From Exilibacterium sp. (GTDB taxonomy: Bacteria > Pseudomonadota > Gammaproteobacteria > Pseudomonadales > Cellvibrionaceae): DNA of 62,247 nucleotides. The notes beneath the pieces are model-generated. The model ran no database searches, was not told where the DNA came from, and saw only the letters and a list, made by a program, of their open reading frames with translations. Of the stretch, positions 1 through 8,883 are shown in pieces (position 1 is the stretch's first letter; each line of letters begins with the position of its first letter). The position numbers were made by a program, and so were the translations under genes. The DNA lies in NCBI GenBank assembly GCA_028280195.1, contig JANQMH010000050.1:1-62247 (forward strand), given 5' to 3'.

Positions 1-218
1 AGCACCGAGTTGGTCAGCAGCGACTGCCGATCGTTGCTCTCCTGCTCGCTGATGATCTGCAGCAGGATACTCTTGGTCAGATCGGCATTGGTCTTTGAAT
101 CCACCACCTGAAATTCCTCGTGGTCAACCACCAGCTTCTTGATGTAGTCGAGGTTGACATACTGGCTGCTGGAGGTGTCGTACAAACGGCGGTTAGGGTA
201 TTTTTTGACGATGACCAC
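1..218 (-). CDS. phaR: PHA synthesis regulator PhaR, N-terminal part (cut by window edge)
   Basis: The first 72 codons read VIVKKYPNRRLYDTSSSQYV, then YIKKLVVDHEEFQVVDSKT and DLTKSILLQIISEQE. This is the conserved N-terminal DNA-binding domain of the PHB/PHA accumulation regulator family. PhaR represses phasin and PHA genes and is released by binding the growing polymer; that role is family knowledge. The GTG at 218 is preferred as start because it sits about 8 nt after GAGAG and places KKYPNRRLYDT at the usual distance from the N-terminus. An in-frame GTG at 230 is the alternative. The gene follows phaC on the same strand with a 90-bp gap, so co-transcription is possible. The C-terminal PHB_acc repeats lie outside the window. 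Confidence 0.88.
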   Translation of the reverse strand, partial: MVIVKKYPNRRLYDTSSSQYVNLDYIKKLVVDHEEFQVVDSKTNADLTKSILLQIISEQESNDRQSLLTNSV

Positions 219-308
219 AATGGCTCTCACACTGCTGATGGGGACGCTGCAGTATAACGACATTAATGCAAAAGCCGGAGCAGTTTTGCAGCAACCGGTG
301 GCGAGATC

Positions 309-2105
309 TCAGCTGAGCTCCGCTGCCACAGTTTCCAGCCGTACTTTTACATAGCGACCGGGGGCGTCCTCCAGGGCCGGGAACTGTTTCGAGCCGGCCG
401 CCGGGGCGGCCACTTTGGCACCCGAGTGCCGCTGGACCCAGTTGAGCCAGTCCGACCACCAGCTGCCCTGGCGCTGCTCGGCGCTGCGCTGCCACAGCTC
501 GGCGGTCTCCGGCAGCTGCTCGTTGACCCAATGGGGATATTTACCGCCCTCCACCGGGTTGACGACACCGGCTACGTGCCCGGAACCGGCCAGCACGAAT
601 CTGACATCGCCACCCAGCGCGCGGGCGCTGCGGTAAGCTGCCGGCCACAACACAATATGGTCGGCGATGGTGGCCAGGCAGTAGGTCGGTGTATCGATGC
701 GGCCCAGGTCGATGGGCACGCCGTCAACACTGATGCCCTCGCTCTCGATCAGCCGGTTGTTGACATACATGTTTTCCAGGTAATAGAGATAGGCGTCTTT
801 GGGGATGTTAGTGGAGTCGCCATTCCAGTAGAGGATATCGAAGGGGATAGCATCCTTACCCTTGAGGTAGTTGTCGATGAAATAGCACCAGAACAGGTTG
901 TTCTCCCGCAGCAGGCTGAAGCTCAGCGCCAGCAGGCGGCCATCGAAATAACCCTTGCTCTCAGTGTACTGCCTGATCACCGGCAGGGATTGCTCGGAAA
1001 TATAGTTGCCCACTTCGCCCGGCTCGGAAAAATCGAACAGGGTAGTGAGCAGTGTCAGCGATTTGATTCTTTGATCGCCGCGCGCCAGCAGGCAGGCCTG
1101 GGTCGCGCCCAGCAGAGTGCCGCCGACGCAGTAACCCACGGCATTGACCTTATTCTGCCCGCTGACTTTTTCCACCACGTCGAGCGCTGCCACCACCCCT
1201 TCCACAGCGTAATCGTCAAAGCGCTTATCTGCCAGCTTCTCATCCGGGTTTACCCAGGACACCAGGAACACGCTGAACCCCTGAGCCACCAACCAGCGAA
1301 CCCAGGACTTTTTCTCATCCAGATCGAGAATATAGTATTTGTTGATAAACGGCGGTACCAGCAGCAACGGCACCTCGTACACCTGCTCGGTACTCGGTGT
1401 ATAGTGAATCAGCTGCATCAGCTCGTTTTCGTAGATAACCTTGCCGGGCGTATATGCCAGGTCACTGCCCAGCGTAAAGGCATCCATATCCACCTGACTG
1501 ATCTTCAGCCCTTCCAGCGGGCTCGACTCGAGATCCTTGATAAAGTTGTCGAGGCCTCTGGCCAGGCTGTCGCCGTTGGTTTCGAGGATCTCCTTGCACA
1601 CTTCCGGATTGGTCAATATGTAGTTGCTGGGTGACAGTGAATTGATATATTGACGGGTGTAAAACTTGACCTGCTCTGCGGTTTTCTCATCCTGATATTC
1701 AATCTCATCGACGACGCCCTGCATAAACTCGGCGTTGAGCAGATAGGCCTGTTTAACATAGTTAAAGAAGGGATTTTCGCGCCACTCCGCCGAGCCAAAG
1801 CGCTTGTCGCCTTTTTTTTCCTCTATCACCGACTCGGCATCCCCCCCCATCATACCTTTCATGGTCGACTGCCACAGGCTCAGCTGCTTTTCCATGAATT
1901 GCATTTGCCGGTGCAACAGGGTGCCGGGATCGACCTTGGCGCCGTGGGCCATCAGACTGGCGAATTTATCGGTATCCAGCAGCGGGTTGACCTCGATTTT
2001 TTGACCCGACAGGAGCCGCTGCAGTAAATCGCCGGTGGCGGCGTTAAACGCACCCGCCAGTCTGTCCAGATGCTGCATGAGTTCTTTTTGCTCATTGGAT
2101 TCCAT
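309..2105 (-). CDS. phaC: class I poly(R)-hydroxyalkanoic acid synthase PhaC
   Basis: This 598-residue protein has the length of class I PHA synthases. It polymerises (R)-3-hydroxyacyl-CoA into PHA on the surface of cytoplasmic granules. The lipase-like box GYCVGG puts the nucleophile at Cys326. Asp482 (ADHIVLW) and His510 (GSGHVAGVVNP) complete a triad spaced almost exactly as in the Cupriavidus enzyme (C319/D480/H508). An N-terminal domain of about 200 residues precedes the alpha/beta-hydrolase core. The start ATG has a GGTGA-type ribosome site. phaR lies downstream on the same strand. No phaA, phaB or phasin gene is in the window, so monomer supply must be encoded elsewhere. Confidence 0.96.
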   Translation of the reverse strand: MESNEQKELMQHLDRLAGAFNAATGDLLQRLLSGQKIEVNPLLDTDKFASLMAHGAKVDPGTLLHRQMQFMEKQLSLWQSTMKGMMGGDAESVIEEKKGDKRFGSAEWRENPFFNYVKQAYLLNAEFMQGVVDEIEYQDEKTAEQVKFYTRQYINSLSPSNYILTNPEVCKEILETNGDSLARGLDNFIKDLESSPLEGLKISQVDMDAFTLGSDLAYTPGKVIYENELMQLIHYTPSTEQVYEVPLLLVPPFINKYYILDLDEKKSWVRWLVAQGFSVFLVSWVNPDEKLADKRFDDYAVEGVVAALDVVEKVSGQNKVNAVGYCVGGTLLGATQACLLARGDQRIKSLTLLTTLFDFSEPGEVGNYISEQSLPVIRQYTESKGYFDGRLLALSFSLLRENNLFWCYFIDNYLKGKDAIPFDILYWNGDSTNIPKDAYLYYLENMYVNNRLIESEGISVDGVPIDLGRIDTPTYCLATIADHIVLWPAAYRSARALGGDVRFVLAGSGHVAGVVNPVEGGKYPHWVNEQLPETAELWQRSAEQRQGSWWSDWLNWVQRHSGAKVAAPAAGSKQFPALEDAPGRYVKVRLETVAAELS

Positions 2106-2238
2106 AGAATGTCACCGTGTAGTAACAGTAGTACCAGCGTGGCAGTCGCAGCCCCTGATCCCGCTGCGACTATGAGAATGATGCCGCCCGGCAGCAAGTC
2201 CCTTGCGTTACGGGCGCTGCAGCGCTGTGTCCGCTTTT

Positions 2239-2299
2239 AACAGGAACCTTGTTTTAGCAGGAACCTCGCTTTAGCAGGAACCTTAGCAGGAACCTTGCC
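2239..2299. repeat. short direct repeats, core CAGGAACCT, four copies
   Basis: The core CAGGAACC begins at 2241, 2258, 2275 and 2287. The spacings are 17, 17 and 12 bp, with TTTTAG-like spacers between copies. The array lies upstream of phaC. No dyad symmetry is visible inside the unit. It belongs to a set of locus-specific spacer arrays in this window. Confidence 0.85.
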
Positions 2300-2969
2300 A
2301 AGAAACGGCCATCCATCCCGGTGTAGACAAAAATCCCTGGGCGCCTCCCAATAGGCGTGTGAAAGTGAAGTGCCTCTATTACCTACATTACTGACAGGAT
2401 TAACCTTGCTAATATCACTTACCGTAATATTACCTATTGCGCCAACCGGGAAAGAATGCCCTATTGTAGGCGCCGGAAAAAATATTTGCACCATAATAAG
2501 CATAAACGCAGGTATTCCGCCCTCCCGCAATAGAGCTGCCTACTTGTCAGGCGGGTGACTGCAGGCGCCCGAATACGGGTAAGCCATCCAAGTCTGTCGT
2601 CATATATAAAAGCCTGTCATCACCTGGTAAAGAAGACGCTTAACCCGGCGGCACCCGCTTACGACCGGGCACAGCCCAGCCCATCCCGTGGCCAGATCGA
2701 TGGATGCCGCCGCTTTGACCAGCCGCCGGGTTCGCTATGGACGACACCACAGTACGCCGGGGGCGGCGACCGAAGATTCTGTCACAGCCCGGTTTCACCG
2801 TGGCAAACCTGTTGCCGGCAAACGACAACACTGTCGCCACCGAAAACCCGGAGACTGGTAGAAATATGGGATGGCGCAATGGCATAAACTTGGACGGTTT
2901 GGACAAGGGCGGCGGCAACTGCGCCCCGTAAGCGGAAAAACTTCCTGTGCAAGGGCTTCAGTCTCTATC

Positions 2970-3079
2970 TGTTTTTGCCAACTGTATGTTTTTGGCAACT
3001 ATATGTTTTTGGCAACTATATGCTTTTGGCAACCATATGCTTTTGGCAATTACGGCATATGTTTTTGGCAACTACGGCA
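2970..3079. repeat. iteron-like array, unit TATGTTTTTGGCAACTA, six copies
   Basis: GGCAAC, or a one-base variant, begins at 2977, 2994, 3011, 3028, 3045 and 3067. This gives four 17-bp periods and then one of 22 bp. The first copy reads GCCAAC and the fifth GGCAAT. The array lies 120 bp beyond the 3' end of the XRE regulator gene. A related TTTTTGGCAAC occurs on its other side at about 3885. No replication gene is nearby, so the array may be a regulator-binding cluster or simply a slippage product. Confidence 0.9.
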
Positions 3080-3198
3080 CAGATTTTCAAGCCCGGCCCC
3101 TACAGTCAATCAAGCACAGCAAATGACACCGGTGGCGGCTCGTTCAAGCTGTTTGCGGGCCACCGCAACTGCGGCATGGAACTTGGAAATACGGACGT

Positions 3199-3411
3199 TT
3201 AATCGAAAAATTCGGCGGGAGAAATATTTAAAGCGCGGGCGATCTTCCATATAGTTGTGAGCGTCGGATTTCTCTCACCGCGCTCAATACCCCCCATATA
3301 GGTTCTATGTACCCCAGCCTGGTCTGCAAATACTTCTTGGGAGAAGCCTTTTTTCTCCCTCAACTCCCTTACCGTCTGGCCAAATTTTAAACAGTCTAGA
3401 TGCTTTGGCAT
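3199..3411 (-). CDS. small XRE-family helix-turn-helix regulator
   Basis: The protein has 70 residues and is a single HTH_3 (Cro/C1-type) domain. VRELREKKGFSQEVFADQAG is helix 1 to the start of the recognition helix, VHRTYMGGIERGERNPTL the recognition helix and turn, and IWKIARALNISPAEFFD the closing helices. Single-domain regulators of this kind bind operators as dimers. They are common as restriction-modification controllers or phage-type and toxin-antitoxin repressors. No such partner gene is adjacent, so its targets are unknown. The DNA on both sides is AT-richer than the flanking genes and carries TTTTTGGCAAC motifs that could be its operators; that link is inference. Confidence 0.9.
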   Translation of the reverse strand: MPKHLDCLKFGQTVRELREKKGFSQEVFADQAGVHRTYMGGIERGERNPTLTTIWKIARALNISPAEFFD

Positions 3412-4001
3412 GATTCCTTTTACCCACTCTTTATAACCTCAGAGAATCATTTAACACCCGTTTACAGTCTACATACTATAAGTATCAATTTAATTTTGAA
3501 CCATTTAATGCATAAAGTTTCTACTGACTATCGGCAACAAGTTAAATCCTATACAGTTAAAACCTTATAAACTAAAGGCAGTATGTTTTAATTCTACGAA
3601 ACAAAGCAATATAAAAAAAACCTGGGCTTGTTTTCAGCCATTTGCAATCAGGACCTGAGCGCATTCCGGCCCGCTACAAAAAAAGCCTATAAATATAGTG
3701 TCTTGATACCAACTCATGACAGCAGCAAAGATTTTGTAAATACACAAGCTGTCTCTGACAATACCGGGTTCACTCCGTAAAAAATGCCATTCGCAATCGG
3801 CACCGTGCCGTCTCTGCACCACAGTGCGAGTCGTTTTTTACCCGTGTTACATATGCCGACAAGCGACTTCTTAAGTATGCCAAGTTTTTGGCAACGGTTT
3901 TATGCCTATAGCCGGTGATTGACTCGGCGCGATTCCCCTGGTTTTATTCTAGCCGGTCATGCCGGCGGCGGCGCTGCACAAAACAGATGGGGGAATAGGG
4001 G
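3412..4001. other. 590-bp AT-rich spacer
   Basis: No convincing gene is seen. The stretch is AT-rich compared with its neighbours. It holds an imperfect direct repeat, GCCATTTGCAATCAGGACC at 3637 and GCCATTCGCAATCGGCACC at 3786. The right end carries the promoter region of the nucleotidyltransferase gene and the TGCCAA/TTGGCA hairpin at 3879-3894. Confidence 0.55.
3879..3894. promoter_or_regulatory. TGCCAA-GTTT-TTGGCA inverted repeat
   Basis: A perfect 6-bp dyad with a 4-nt centre contains the same TTTTTGGCAAC word as the iteron-like array at 2970-3079. It lies about 110 bp upstream of the nucleotidyltransferase start and about 470 bp upstream of the XRE gene. It could be an operator for the XRE regulator; this is a guess from symmetry and word sharing. 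Confidence 0.4.
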
Positions 4002-4583
4002 ATGAAGATTGCGGGTATCCTGCTCGCCGCGGGTCAATCGAGTCGCTTCGGCAGCCATAAACTGATGGCGCAATTGCAGGGCGAGCACGTGGGGCTGCTG
4101 TCAGCGCGGCTTTTGCTCGCCGCTGGTGTCGATACATTAACCGTCGTTACCCGCGCGCAGGACACCGCCCTGCAGCAGCTTTACACCCGCGCTGGATTCA
4201 CTTGCCTGATCTGCGACAACGCCAGCGCCGGTATGAGTGCCAGCCTGCAGGCCGGCCTCGATGCCAACCGCGATGCCCCGGCGTGGCTGATCGCCCTGGC
4301 CGATATGCCGTTCGTTCGCGCCGACAGTGTGCGGCAACTGCTACAGGCGCTGCGCCGGGGCGAGCAAATCGTCCAGCCCACCTGCCGCGGCCGCGCGGGT
4401 AACCCGGTGGGTTTTCACAACTGCTACCTGCGCGAACTCATGGCCTTGTCGGGGGACAGGGGTGCGCGACAACTGCTGCAGCGCCACCGCGACAGCATCT
4501 GCCTGCTGGAAGTCGATGACCCGGGCGTATTGCAGGATATCGACCGCCCTGAAGACCTCTCACGCGGATGCAGCCGAGAGTGA
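4002..4583 (+). CDS. MobA/MocA-like molybdenum-cofactor nucleotidyltransferase
   Basis: This 193-residue protein opens with MKIAGILLAAGQSSRFGSHK, the nucleotide-binding LAAGxSxRFG..K signature of MobA-like NTP transferases. ALADMPFV is the metal-binding DMP motif and GRAGNPVGF a further family motif. MocA-type enzymes attach CMP to molybdopterin to make the cytosine dinucleotide cofactor used by xanthine-oxidase-family enzymes. The neighbouring molybdenum hydroxylase and xdhC make MocA more likely than the GMP-adding MobA. The start follows GGGGAATAGGGG. The last 24 bp overlap the 3' end of xdhC, which converges on it. Confidence 0.87.
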   Translation: MKIAGILLAAGQSSRFGSHKLMAQLQGEHVGLLSARLLLAAGVDTLTVVTRAQDTALQQLYTRAGFTCLICDNASAGMSASLQAGLDANRDAPAWLIALADMPFVRADSVRQLLQALRRGEQIVQPTCRGRAGNPVGFHNCYLRELMALSGDRGARQLLQRHRDSICLLEVDDPGVLQDIDRPEDLSRGCSRE

Positions 4584-5522
4584 CTTACCGTGCCTGAGCC
4601 CCACCAGTTCGGCGACAATGGCAACGGCGATTTCAGCCGGTGTCTTGCTGCCGATATCCAGGCCCACCGGCCCGTGCAGTCGCCGCAGCTGCTGTTCGTC
4701 AAAACCGAAGTGCTCGGCCAGGCGCTGCCGCCGATTGGCGTTGGTTCTGACCGAACCCAAAGCGCCGACATAAAAAGCCGGCGACTGCAGCGCCTCCAGC
4801 AGTGCCATGTCGTCCAGGCGCGGATCGTGGGTCAGCGCAACGATGGCGGTGCGCTCATCGGGTTCAATCTCGCTGACAACGTCATCGGGCATACCCGGCA
4901 GCAGGCGGGCATGCTCGACAGACCAGCCGCGGGCATAGGCGGGGCGCGGATCGCAGATCAGTACCTCATAGCCGAGCGCCTGCGCCATATCGGCGAGGTA
5001 CTTCGACGGTTCACCGGCGCCGATTATCAGCAGCCGCCACACCGGGCCCAGTAACAGCATCAACTGCTCACCGTCGAAACGCGCTTCCTCGTCGAAACTC
5101 ACCGAACAGAGTTCGGCGTTGCCGCTGGTGATATCGAGAATGCGCCCGGTGCAGCGGCGCTGCTGCAGAATCGCCAGCACGCGAAGCCAGTGACCGGGAT
5201 TGGCGCCCATCGGTTCCAGCACCAGTTGCAGTGTCCCGCCGCAGGGCAGGCCGTAGCGCTCCGACTCCTCGCTGCTGCCGCCGTAGCTGACCACCTCGGG
5301 GGCAGCAGGTGGAGCGTCGACCAGGCGCGACAGTAAATCGTCCTCGATACAGCCACCGGAAACCGAGCCGAAAAAACGCCCGTCATCGGCCACCGCCAGC
5401 ATTGCCCCCGGCGGTCGCGGCGATGACCCCCAGGTCTGAGTGACGGTTGCCAGGGTGACCCGGCAACCCTGCTGCAGAGCAGCCACGGCCTGCTCCAGTA
5501 CCTGCAATTGTGAATTAATCAT
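4560..5522 (-). CDS. xdhC: XdhC/CoxI family molybdenum hydroxylase maturation factor
   Basis: The protein has 320 residues. The N-terminal XdhC_CoxI domain (about 12-80) includes VTQTWGSSPRPPGAML and GSVSGGCIEDDL, with the conserved SGGCIE motif. The C-terminal Rossmann domain (about 160-310) starts at LLIIGAGEPSKYLADMA and contains YVGALGS. XdhC proteins bind the molybdenum cofactor, help its sulfuration and insert it into xanthine-oxidase-family enzymes; this is family knowledge. The gene lies 166 bp downstream of the large hydroxylase subunit on the same strand, consistent with service to that enzyme. The 3' end overlaps the nucleotidyltransferase gene by 24 bp. Confidence 0.93.
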   Translation of the reverse strand: MINSQLQVLEQAVAALQQGCRVTLATVTQTWGSSPRPPGAMLAVADDGRFFGSVSGGCIEDDLLSRLVDAPPAAPEVVSYGGSSEESERYGLPCGGTLQLVLEPMGANPGHWLRVLAILQQRRCTGRILDITSGNAELCSVSFDEEARFDGEQLMLLLGPVWRLLIIGAGEPSKYLADMAQALGYEVLICDPRPAYARGWSVEHARLLPGMPDDVVSEIEPDERTAIVALTHDPRLDDMALLEALQSPAFYVGALGSVRTNANRRQRLAEHFGFDEQQLRRLHGPVGLDIGSKTPAEIAVAIVAELVGLRHGKSLSAASA

Positions 5523-5608
5523 TGACTGCTGCGACCATTTATTGCGAAATCCGAATTAAGAAGAAGAATGGCACTTATTTAAATTAAGGGCAGTGCCAAC
5601 CGACTCGG

Positions 5609-5633
5609 TCCCAACCCGGCTTGGGAGTTGGGA
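5609..5633. other. inverted repeat TCCCAAC/GTTGGGA between hydroxylase and xdhC
   Basis: A 7-bp perfect stem with an 11-nt loop lies in the 166-bp spacer between the large-subunit gene and xdhC. It has no T-tract on either strand, so a classic terminator is unlikely. It may be an RNA-processing or attenuating hairpin within the leftward operon. Confidence 0.3.
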
Positions 5634-5688
5634 TCTACCACTGCGATTCTGTCGGTGCTCGTCAAGCGGACTGAAGGTAGGCCCGATA

Positions 5689-7914
5689 TCACGCCTTAAG
5701 TTTAACCGGTAATTGCCGCAGGCGCTGTCCAGTTGCGGCATAAACGGCATTGGTGAGCGCCGCCGCGACCGGCGGTGTGGCCGGCTCGCCGACACCGCCC
5801 GGCGCCTCATCGCTATCGACAATATAAACCTCTATCTGCGGGGATTCATTGATCCTCAGCACCGGATAATCGTGAAAATTGCTCTGGCTTACCGCGCCCT
5901 GGTCGATATCGATGGCACCGTAGAGAGCGGCGCTAATACCGAAAACGATGCCGCTTTCCATCTGCGCCACAACGATATCAGGGGTCACCACCCGGCCGCA
6001 GTCCAGCGCACATACCACGCGGTGAATGTGCAGTTTACCGCCCGGCGCCACCGACACCTCAGCCACCTGCGCGACATAGCTGCCGAAAGAGCGATGCACG
6101 GCGATCCCCTGGTAGCGCCCGGCGGCGGCACGGCCCCAGCCGGCCTTGTCCGCCGCCAGCTCCAGCACGCCGCGGTGCCGCGGCGCCTGCGCCAGCAGCG
6201 TGCGGCGATAGGCAAACGGATCGGCACCGGCGGCATGGGCCAGTTCGTCGATAAAACTCTCCACCGCAAACGCCGTATGGGAGTGACCGACCGAGCGCCA
6301 GTAGCCGATCGGCACCCCGGGGTTGAACTGTTTATACTCGATGGCGAGGTTGTCGATGGCATAGGGCATATCATCGGCACCCTCCACAGCACCTCTGGAA
6401 ACGGTCAGCGCCTCCTGCAGATAGCGGGCACTGCCGAGGATGCCGTCGCGCAGGCCGTCGGGCACCCAGTGGGGGAAAAACGCCGTGCCCATCACCGCGG
6501 TGGTCTGCCCCTCGATGCTGGGCGAGACGATACGCTGCTGCCAGGCGAGCGGCCGCCCCCCCTCGCCAATCGCGCCGCGCAGCCGGTGGTAGGCCAGCGG
6601 CCGGTAGAAGTCGTGCTGCATATCGTCTTCACGCGACCATATCACCTTCACCGGCCTTTGCAGGTGCTTGGATATCTCCACCGCCTCGACCACGAAATCG
6701 AGCGCCGCGCGGCGCCCGAAGCCACCGCCCAAAAACGTGGTGTGTACCCGCACCCGGTCCTTGGCGAGGCCGGTAATGGCCGAGGCAATACCGGGTACCA
6801 GGCCTTGCAACTGGGTCGGCGCCCAGATATCGCAGCTCTCGGCGGTAACCGCGGCGGTGCAGTTCATGGGCTCCATGGTGGCGTGGGCCAGATAAGGCAA
6901 TTCGTACTCCGCCTCGACAACGGTGGCGGCCCCGGCCAGCGCACGTTCGGGCTCGCCCTCCTCGCGCGCCGTTTTGCCGCTCTCGCGCCCCAGGCGTCTG
7001 GCTTCGGCCATCATGTCGTCGCTGCCGATGCGCACCGCGTCGGCGAGATTCCAGTCCACTTCGAGCAGGTCTGCGGCTTTTCTCGCCGGCCAGTAACCGT
7101 CGGCCACCACCGCGACCCCGGTGCTGATTGCAAACACATCGACGAGGCCGGCAACTTGTCGCGCGCGGGTGTCAGTGAAGCCCTCGACCCGGCCGCCAAA
7201 CTGCGGGCAGCGCACCACGCAGGCGACAGCGGCGCCGGGCACCTCGGTATCGACACCGAACTGTGCGCGACCGGTGGTTTTCACCTCGGCATCGAGGCGG
7301 TGATTGTATTTGCCGATCAGTTTGTGGTCTTTTTTATCCTTGAGTTTTACCACCTCCGGTACCGGCAGGCCCGAGGCAATGGCAGCGAATTCGCCGTAGG
7401 GCGCGGAGCGGCCGCTGGCGTCGTGATGGATCAGGCCATCACTGGCGCGCAGCTCCGCCACCTCTACCTGCCACTCAAAGGCAGCGGCGGCCAGCAACAG
7501 CTGGCGCGCCGCCGCCCCCATTTTCTGCAGCAGCTCCCAGCTGCTGCTGATACTGGTGCTGCCGCCGGTCAACTGCATACCGAAGGCGGTATTCTTGTAG
7601 ATATCGTCCACCGGCGCCATGCGCAGCTGCAGCTGCGCCGGATCAACTTCCAGCTCTTCGGCAACCAGCACCGGCAGCCCGGTGGTCACCCCCTGCCCCA
7701 TCTCCGATTTATCCAGGTAGAAAACCAGTTCATTGGCGGGCGTTACATGCAACCAGGCATTGAGTTGGGCCGTATCATCCGCCACCGGTTTACCGGTTTT
7801 GTAAGTCTGTGAGCCGCTGACCGAACAGCCGCTGCTGAGGCCCAGTAACAGGCCGCCGCCGGCGGCAGCGCCGACCTTGAGGAAGCCGCGACGGGAAGTG
7901 ACGACGGTGTTCAT
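5689..7914 (-). CDS. molybdopterin-binding large subunit, isoquinoline 1-oxidoreductase (IorB) type
   Basis: The protein has 741 residues, matching IorB-type subunits of the xanthine oxidase family. The twin-arginine signal [20 protein letters not shown] is followed by SSGCS, suggesting Tat export and possibly lipid attachment. Family motifs include [54 protein letters not shown] and the C-terminal [15 protein letters not shown] with its active-site Glu. These enzymes hydroxylate N-heterocycles or oxidise aldehydes. The substrate cannot be told from sequence. Its start overlaps the ferredoxin subunit by 4 bp (ATGA), so the two are translationally coupled. No FAD subunit gene is present, as expected for this two-subunit type, which passes electrons to a c-type cytochrome or quinone. 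Confidence 0.93.
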   Translation of the reverse strand: MNTVVTSRRGFLKVGAAAGGGLLLGLSSGCSVSGSQTYKTGKPVADDTAQLNAWLHVTPANELVFYLDKSEMGQGVTTGLPVLVAEELEVDPAQLQLRMAPVDDIYKNTAFGMQLTGGSTSISSSWELLQKMGAAARQLLLAAAAFEWQVEVAELRASDGLIHHDASGRSAPYGEFAAIASGLPVPEVVKLKDKKDHKLIGKYNHRLDAEVKTTGRAQFGVDTEVPGAAVACVVRCPQFGGRVEGFTDTRARQVAGLVDVFAISTGVAVVADGYWPARKAADLLEVDWNLADAVRIGSDDMMAEARRLGRESGKTAREEGEPERALAGAATVVEAEYELPYLAHATMEPMNCTAAVTAESCDIWAPTQLQGLVPGIASAITGLAKDRVRVHTTFLGGGFGRRAALDFVVEAVEISKHLQRPVKVIWSREDDMQHDFYRPLAYHRLRGAIGEGGRPLAWQQRIVSPSIEGQTTAVMGTAFFPHWVPDGLRDGILGSARYLQEALTVSRGAVEGADDMPYAIDNLAIEYKQFNPGVPIGYWRSVGHSHTAFAVESFIDELAHAAGADPFAYRRTLLAQAPRHRGVLELAADKAGWGRAAAGRYQGIAVHRSFGSYVAQVAEVSVAPGGKLHIHRVVCALDCGRVVTPDIVVAQMESGIVFGISAALYGAIDIDQGAVSQSNFHDYPVLRINESPQIEVYIVDSDEAPGGVGEPATPPVAAALTNAVYAATGQRLRQLPVKLKA

Positions 7915-8483
7915 GACTGCCCCTCCTCGCGCGCGCCGGCCGGCGCGACTGCAACCGCCTTCAGTTCGACAAAATTGCCGAAGCCGGCGCCGGCATACTG
8001 CTCGATACCGGCGGTGTCCCCGGGCGAGGCCAGCGTGGCGGCGGCGCGGTGAATCGCCTTGCGAATTCTCGAGTAGGTGCCACAGCGGCAGATATTGCCG
8101 GACATGGCGCTGTCGATATCCTCGTCGCTGGGCCGGCTATTGCCGTTTAACAGGGCCGCGGCCGACATCAACTGCCCCGACTGGCAGTAGCCGCACTGCG
8201 GCACGCCGTACTCAATCCAGGCGCGGCGCAGCGCTGTCATGACCGGGTCGTGTTCGGCGCCTTCGATGGTGGTTACGGCACGACCGGCCACCGCCGCCAC
8301 AGGCAATACACAACTGCGGGTGGGCGCACCGTCCAGGTGCACCGTACAGGCGCCGCACAGGCCTTTACCGCAGCCGAATTTGGTGCCGTTGACCTTCAAA
8401 TGGTCGCGAATCGCCCAAAGCAGCGGCATGTCCGCTGCCACATCGAGCTGCTGCCGCTCGCCATTAAACATAAACGTGATCAT
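7911..8483 (-). CDS. [2Fe-2S] ferredoxin-like small subunit of molybdenum hydroxylase (IorA type)
   Basis: This 190-residue protein carries two [2Fe-2S] centres. The N-terminal plant-ferredoxin-like cluster is in [17 protein letters not shown] with a later Cys in TRSC. The helical-domain cluster is in CGYCQSGQ and GNICRCGTY. It relays electrons from the molybdenum site of the large subunit. It lacks a signal peptide and would be carried across the membrane with the Tat-signalled partner, as known for the family. About 40 residues follow the second cluster domain (from [12 protein letters not shown]) as an Ala/Val-rich tail. It is the first gene of the leftward hydroxylase-xdhC group. Confidence 0.93.
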   Translation of the reverse strand: MITFMFNGERQQLDVAADMPLLWAIRDHLKVNGTKFGCGKGLCGACTVHLDGAPTRSCVLPVAAVAGRAVTTIEGAEHDPVMTALRRAWIEYGVPQCGYCQSGQLMSAAALLNGNSRPSDEDIDSAMSGNICRCGTYSRIRKAIHRAAATLASPGDTAGIEQYAGAGFGNFVELKAVAVAPAGAREEGQS

Positions 8484-8575
8484 GGTGTGTCACTCCTCAA
8501 CTATTGAACCGGCACCTTTGTAGTAGAAGCTATAGGTCAAACAAGCTATGCGTCTAAAGAAACTGTGCATCAAAA

Positions 8576-8614
8576 AAGCTGTTTATCGAATAAAGCTGTT
8601 TATCAAATAAAGCT
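8576..8614. repeat. 17-bp direct repeats AAGCTGTTTATC(G/A)AATA
   Basis: AAGCT starts at 8576, 8593 and 8610, giving an exact 17-bp period. The first two copies differ at one base and the third is partial. Nearby words (TAGTAGAA at 8521 and 8618, AAAAGCTGTGAC at 8638) look like further degenerate copies. No dyad symmetry is seen. Confidence 0.8.
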
Positions 8615-8830
8615 ATGTAGTAGAAAACCGTCTATTGAAAAGCTGTGACCGCAGCGCTTTAACAATGACCACAATTGTACATATGTGCAATTTTTGCCAC
8701 AAGAATAAATCAAATAGTATCCACAAATACTCGCTTGCCTGCAGTTTCATTTGTCATACTGTCCTTCTGGCCCTATCATCCGCAGCTTGTTATCGCCGCC
8801 CCCTACCTGGGGCCTCCACATTGCAAGATG

Positions 8831-8871
8831 TTAATTATTGCCCTAGTTAATTATTGCCCGATATTGCCCGA
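8831..8871. repeat. TTAATTATTGCCC duplication abutting rapA start
   Basis: TTAATTATTGCCC occurs at 8831-8843 and 8847-8859, and a shorter ATATTGCCCGA at 8861-8871. The second and third copies overlap an in-frame upstream extension of rapA. That extension therefore looks like spacer repeat rather than protein-coding sequence. Confidence 0.7.
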
Positions 8872-8883
8872 CGAGATTTCCTT

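Larger units (their letters stand above)
2106..3198. other. 1.1-kb stretch without a convincing gene
   Basis: This spacer between phaC and the XRE regulator holds two short direct-repeat arrays (2239-2299 and 2970-3079, listed separately). Several ORFs of 60-130 codons overlap on both strands between 2237 and 3254. None has a recognisable motif, a good ribosome site and a consistent reading frame together. The 64-codon ORF at 2737-2931 on the plus strand is the least implausible. The promoter of phaC must lie in the left part. Confidence 0.6.
8484..8883. other. divergent spacer between hydroxylase operon and rapA
   Basis: About 400 bp hold both promoters. The left half is AT-rich and full of short repeats (8576-8614). 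The right half ends in a TTAATTATTGCCC duplication next to the rapA start. Small ORFs at 8635-8850 and 8675-8887 show no family features and are not called. Confidence 0.5.

Noticed and set aside
2555-2931. Overlapping ORFs of 110 and 64 codons in the phaC-XRE spacer
   Set aside because: No motif, competing frames on both strands, and atypical composition for a protein; kept only as a remark on the gene-poor stretch.
2970-3079. Plasmid replication origin with iterons
   Set aside because: No Rep protein, DnaA-box cluster or partition gene is near; the 17-bp array is only iteron-like.
2970-3079. CRISPR array
   Set aside because: The repeat unit is contiguous with no unique spacers, and no cas gene is present.
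3634-3822. 62-codon ORF on the minus strand in the AT-rich spacer
   Set aside because: No ribosome site, no similarity, and Cys/Trp-rich composition typical of chance frames.
5713-7812. 699-codon open frame on the plus strand opposite the hydroxylase large subunit
   Set aside because: His/Arg/Gly-rich with no domain; an antisense by-product of GC-rich codon use in the real gene.
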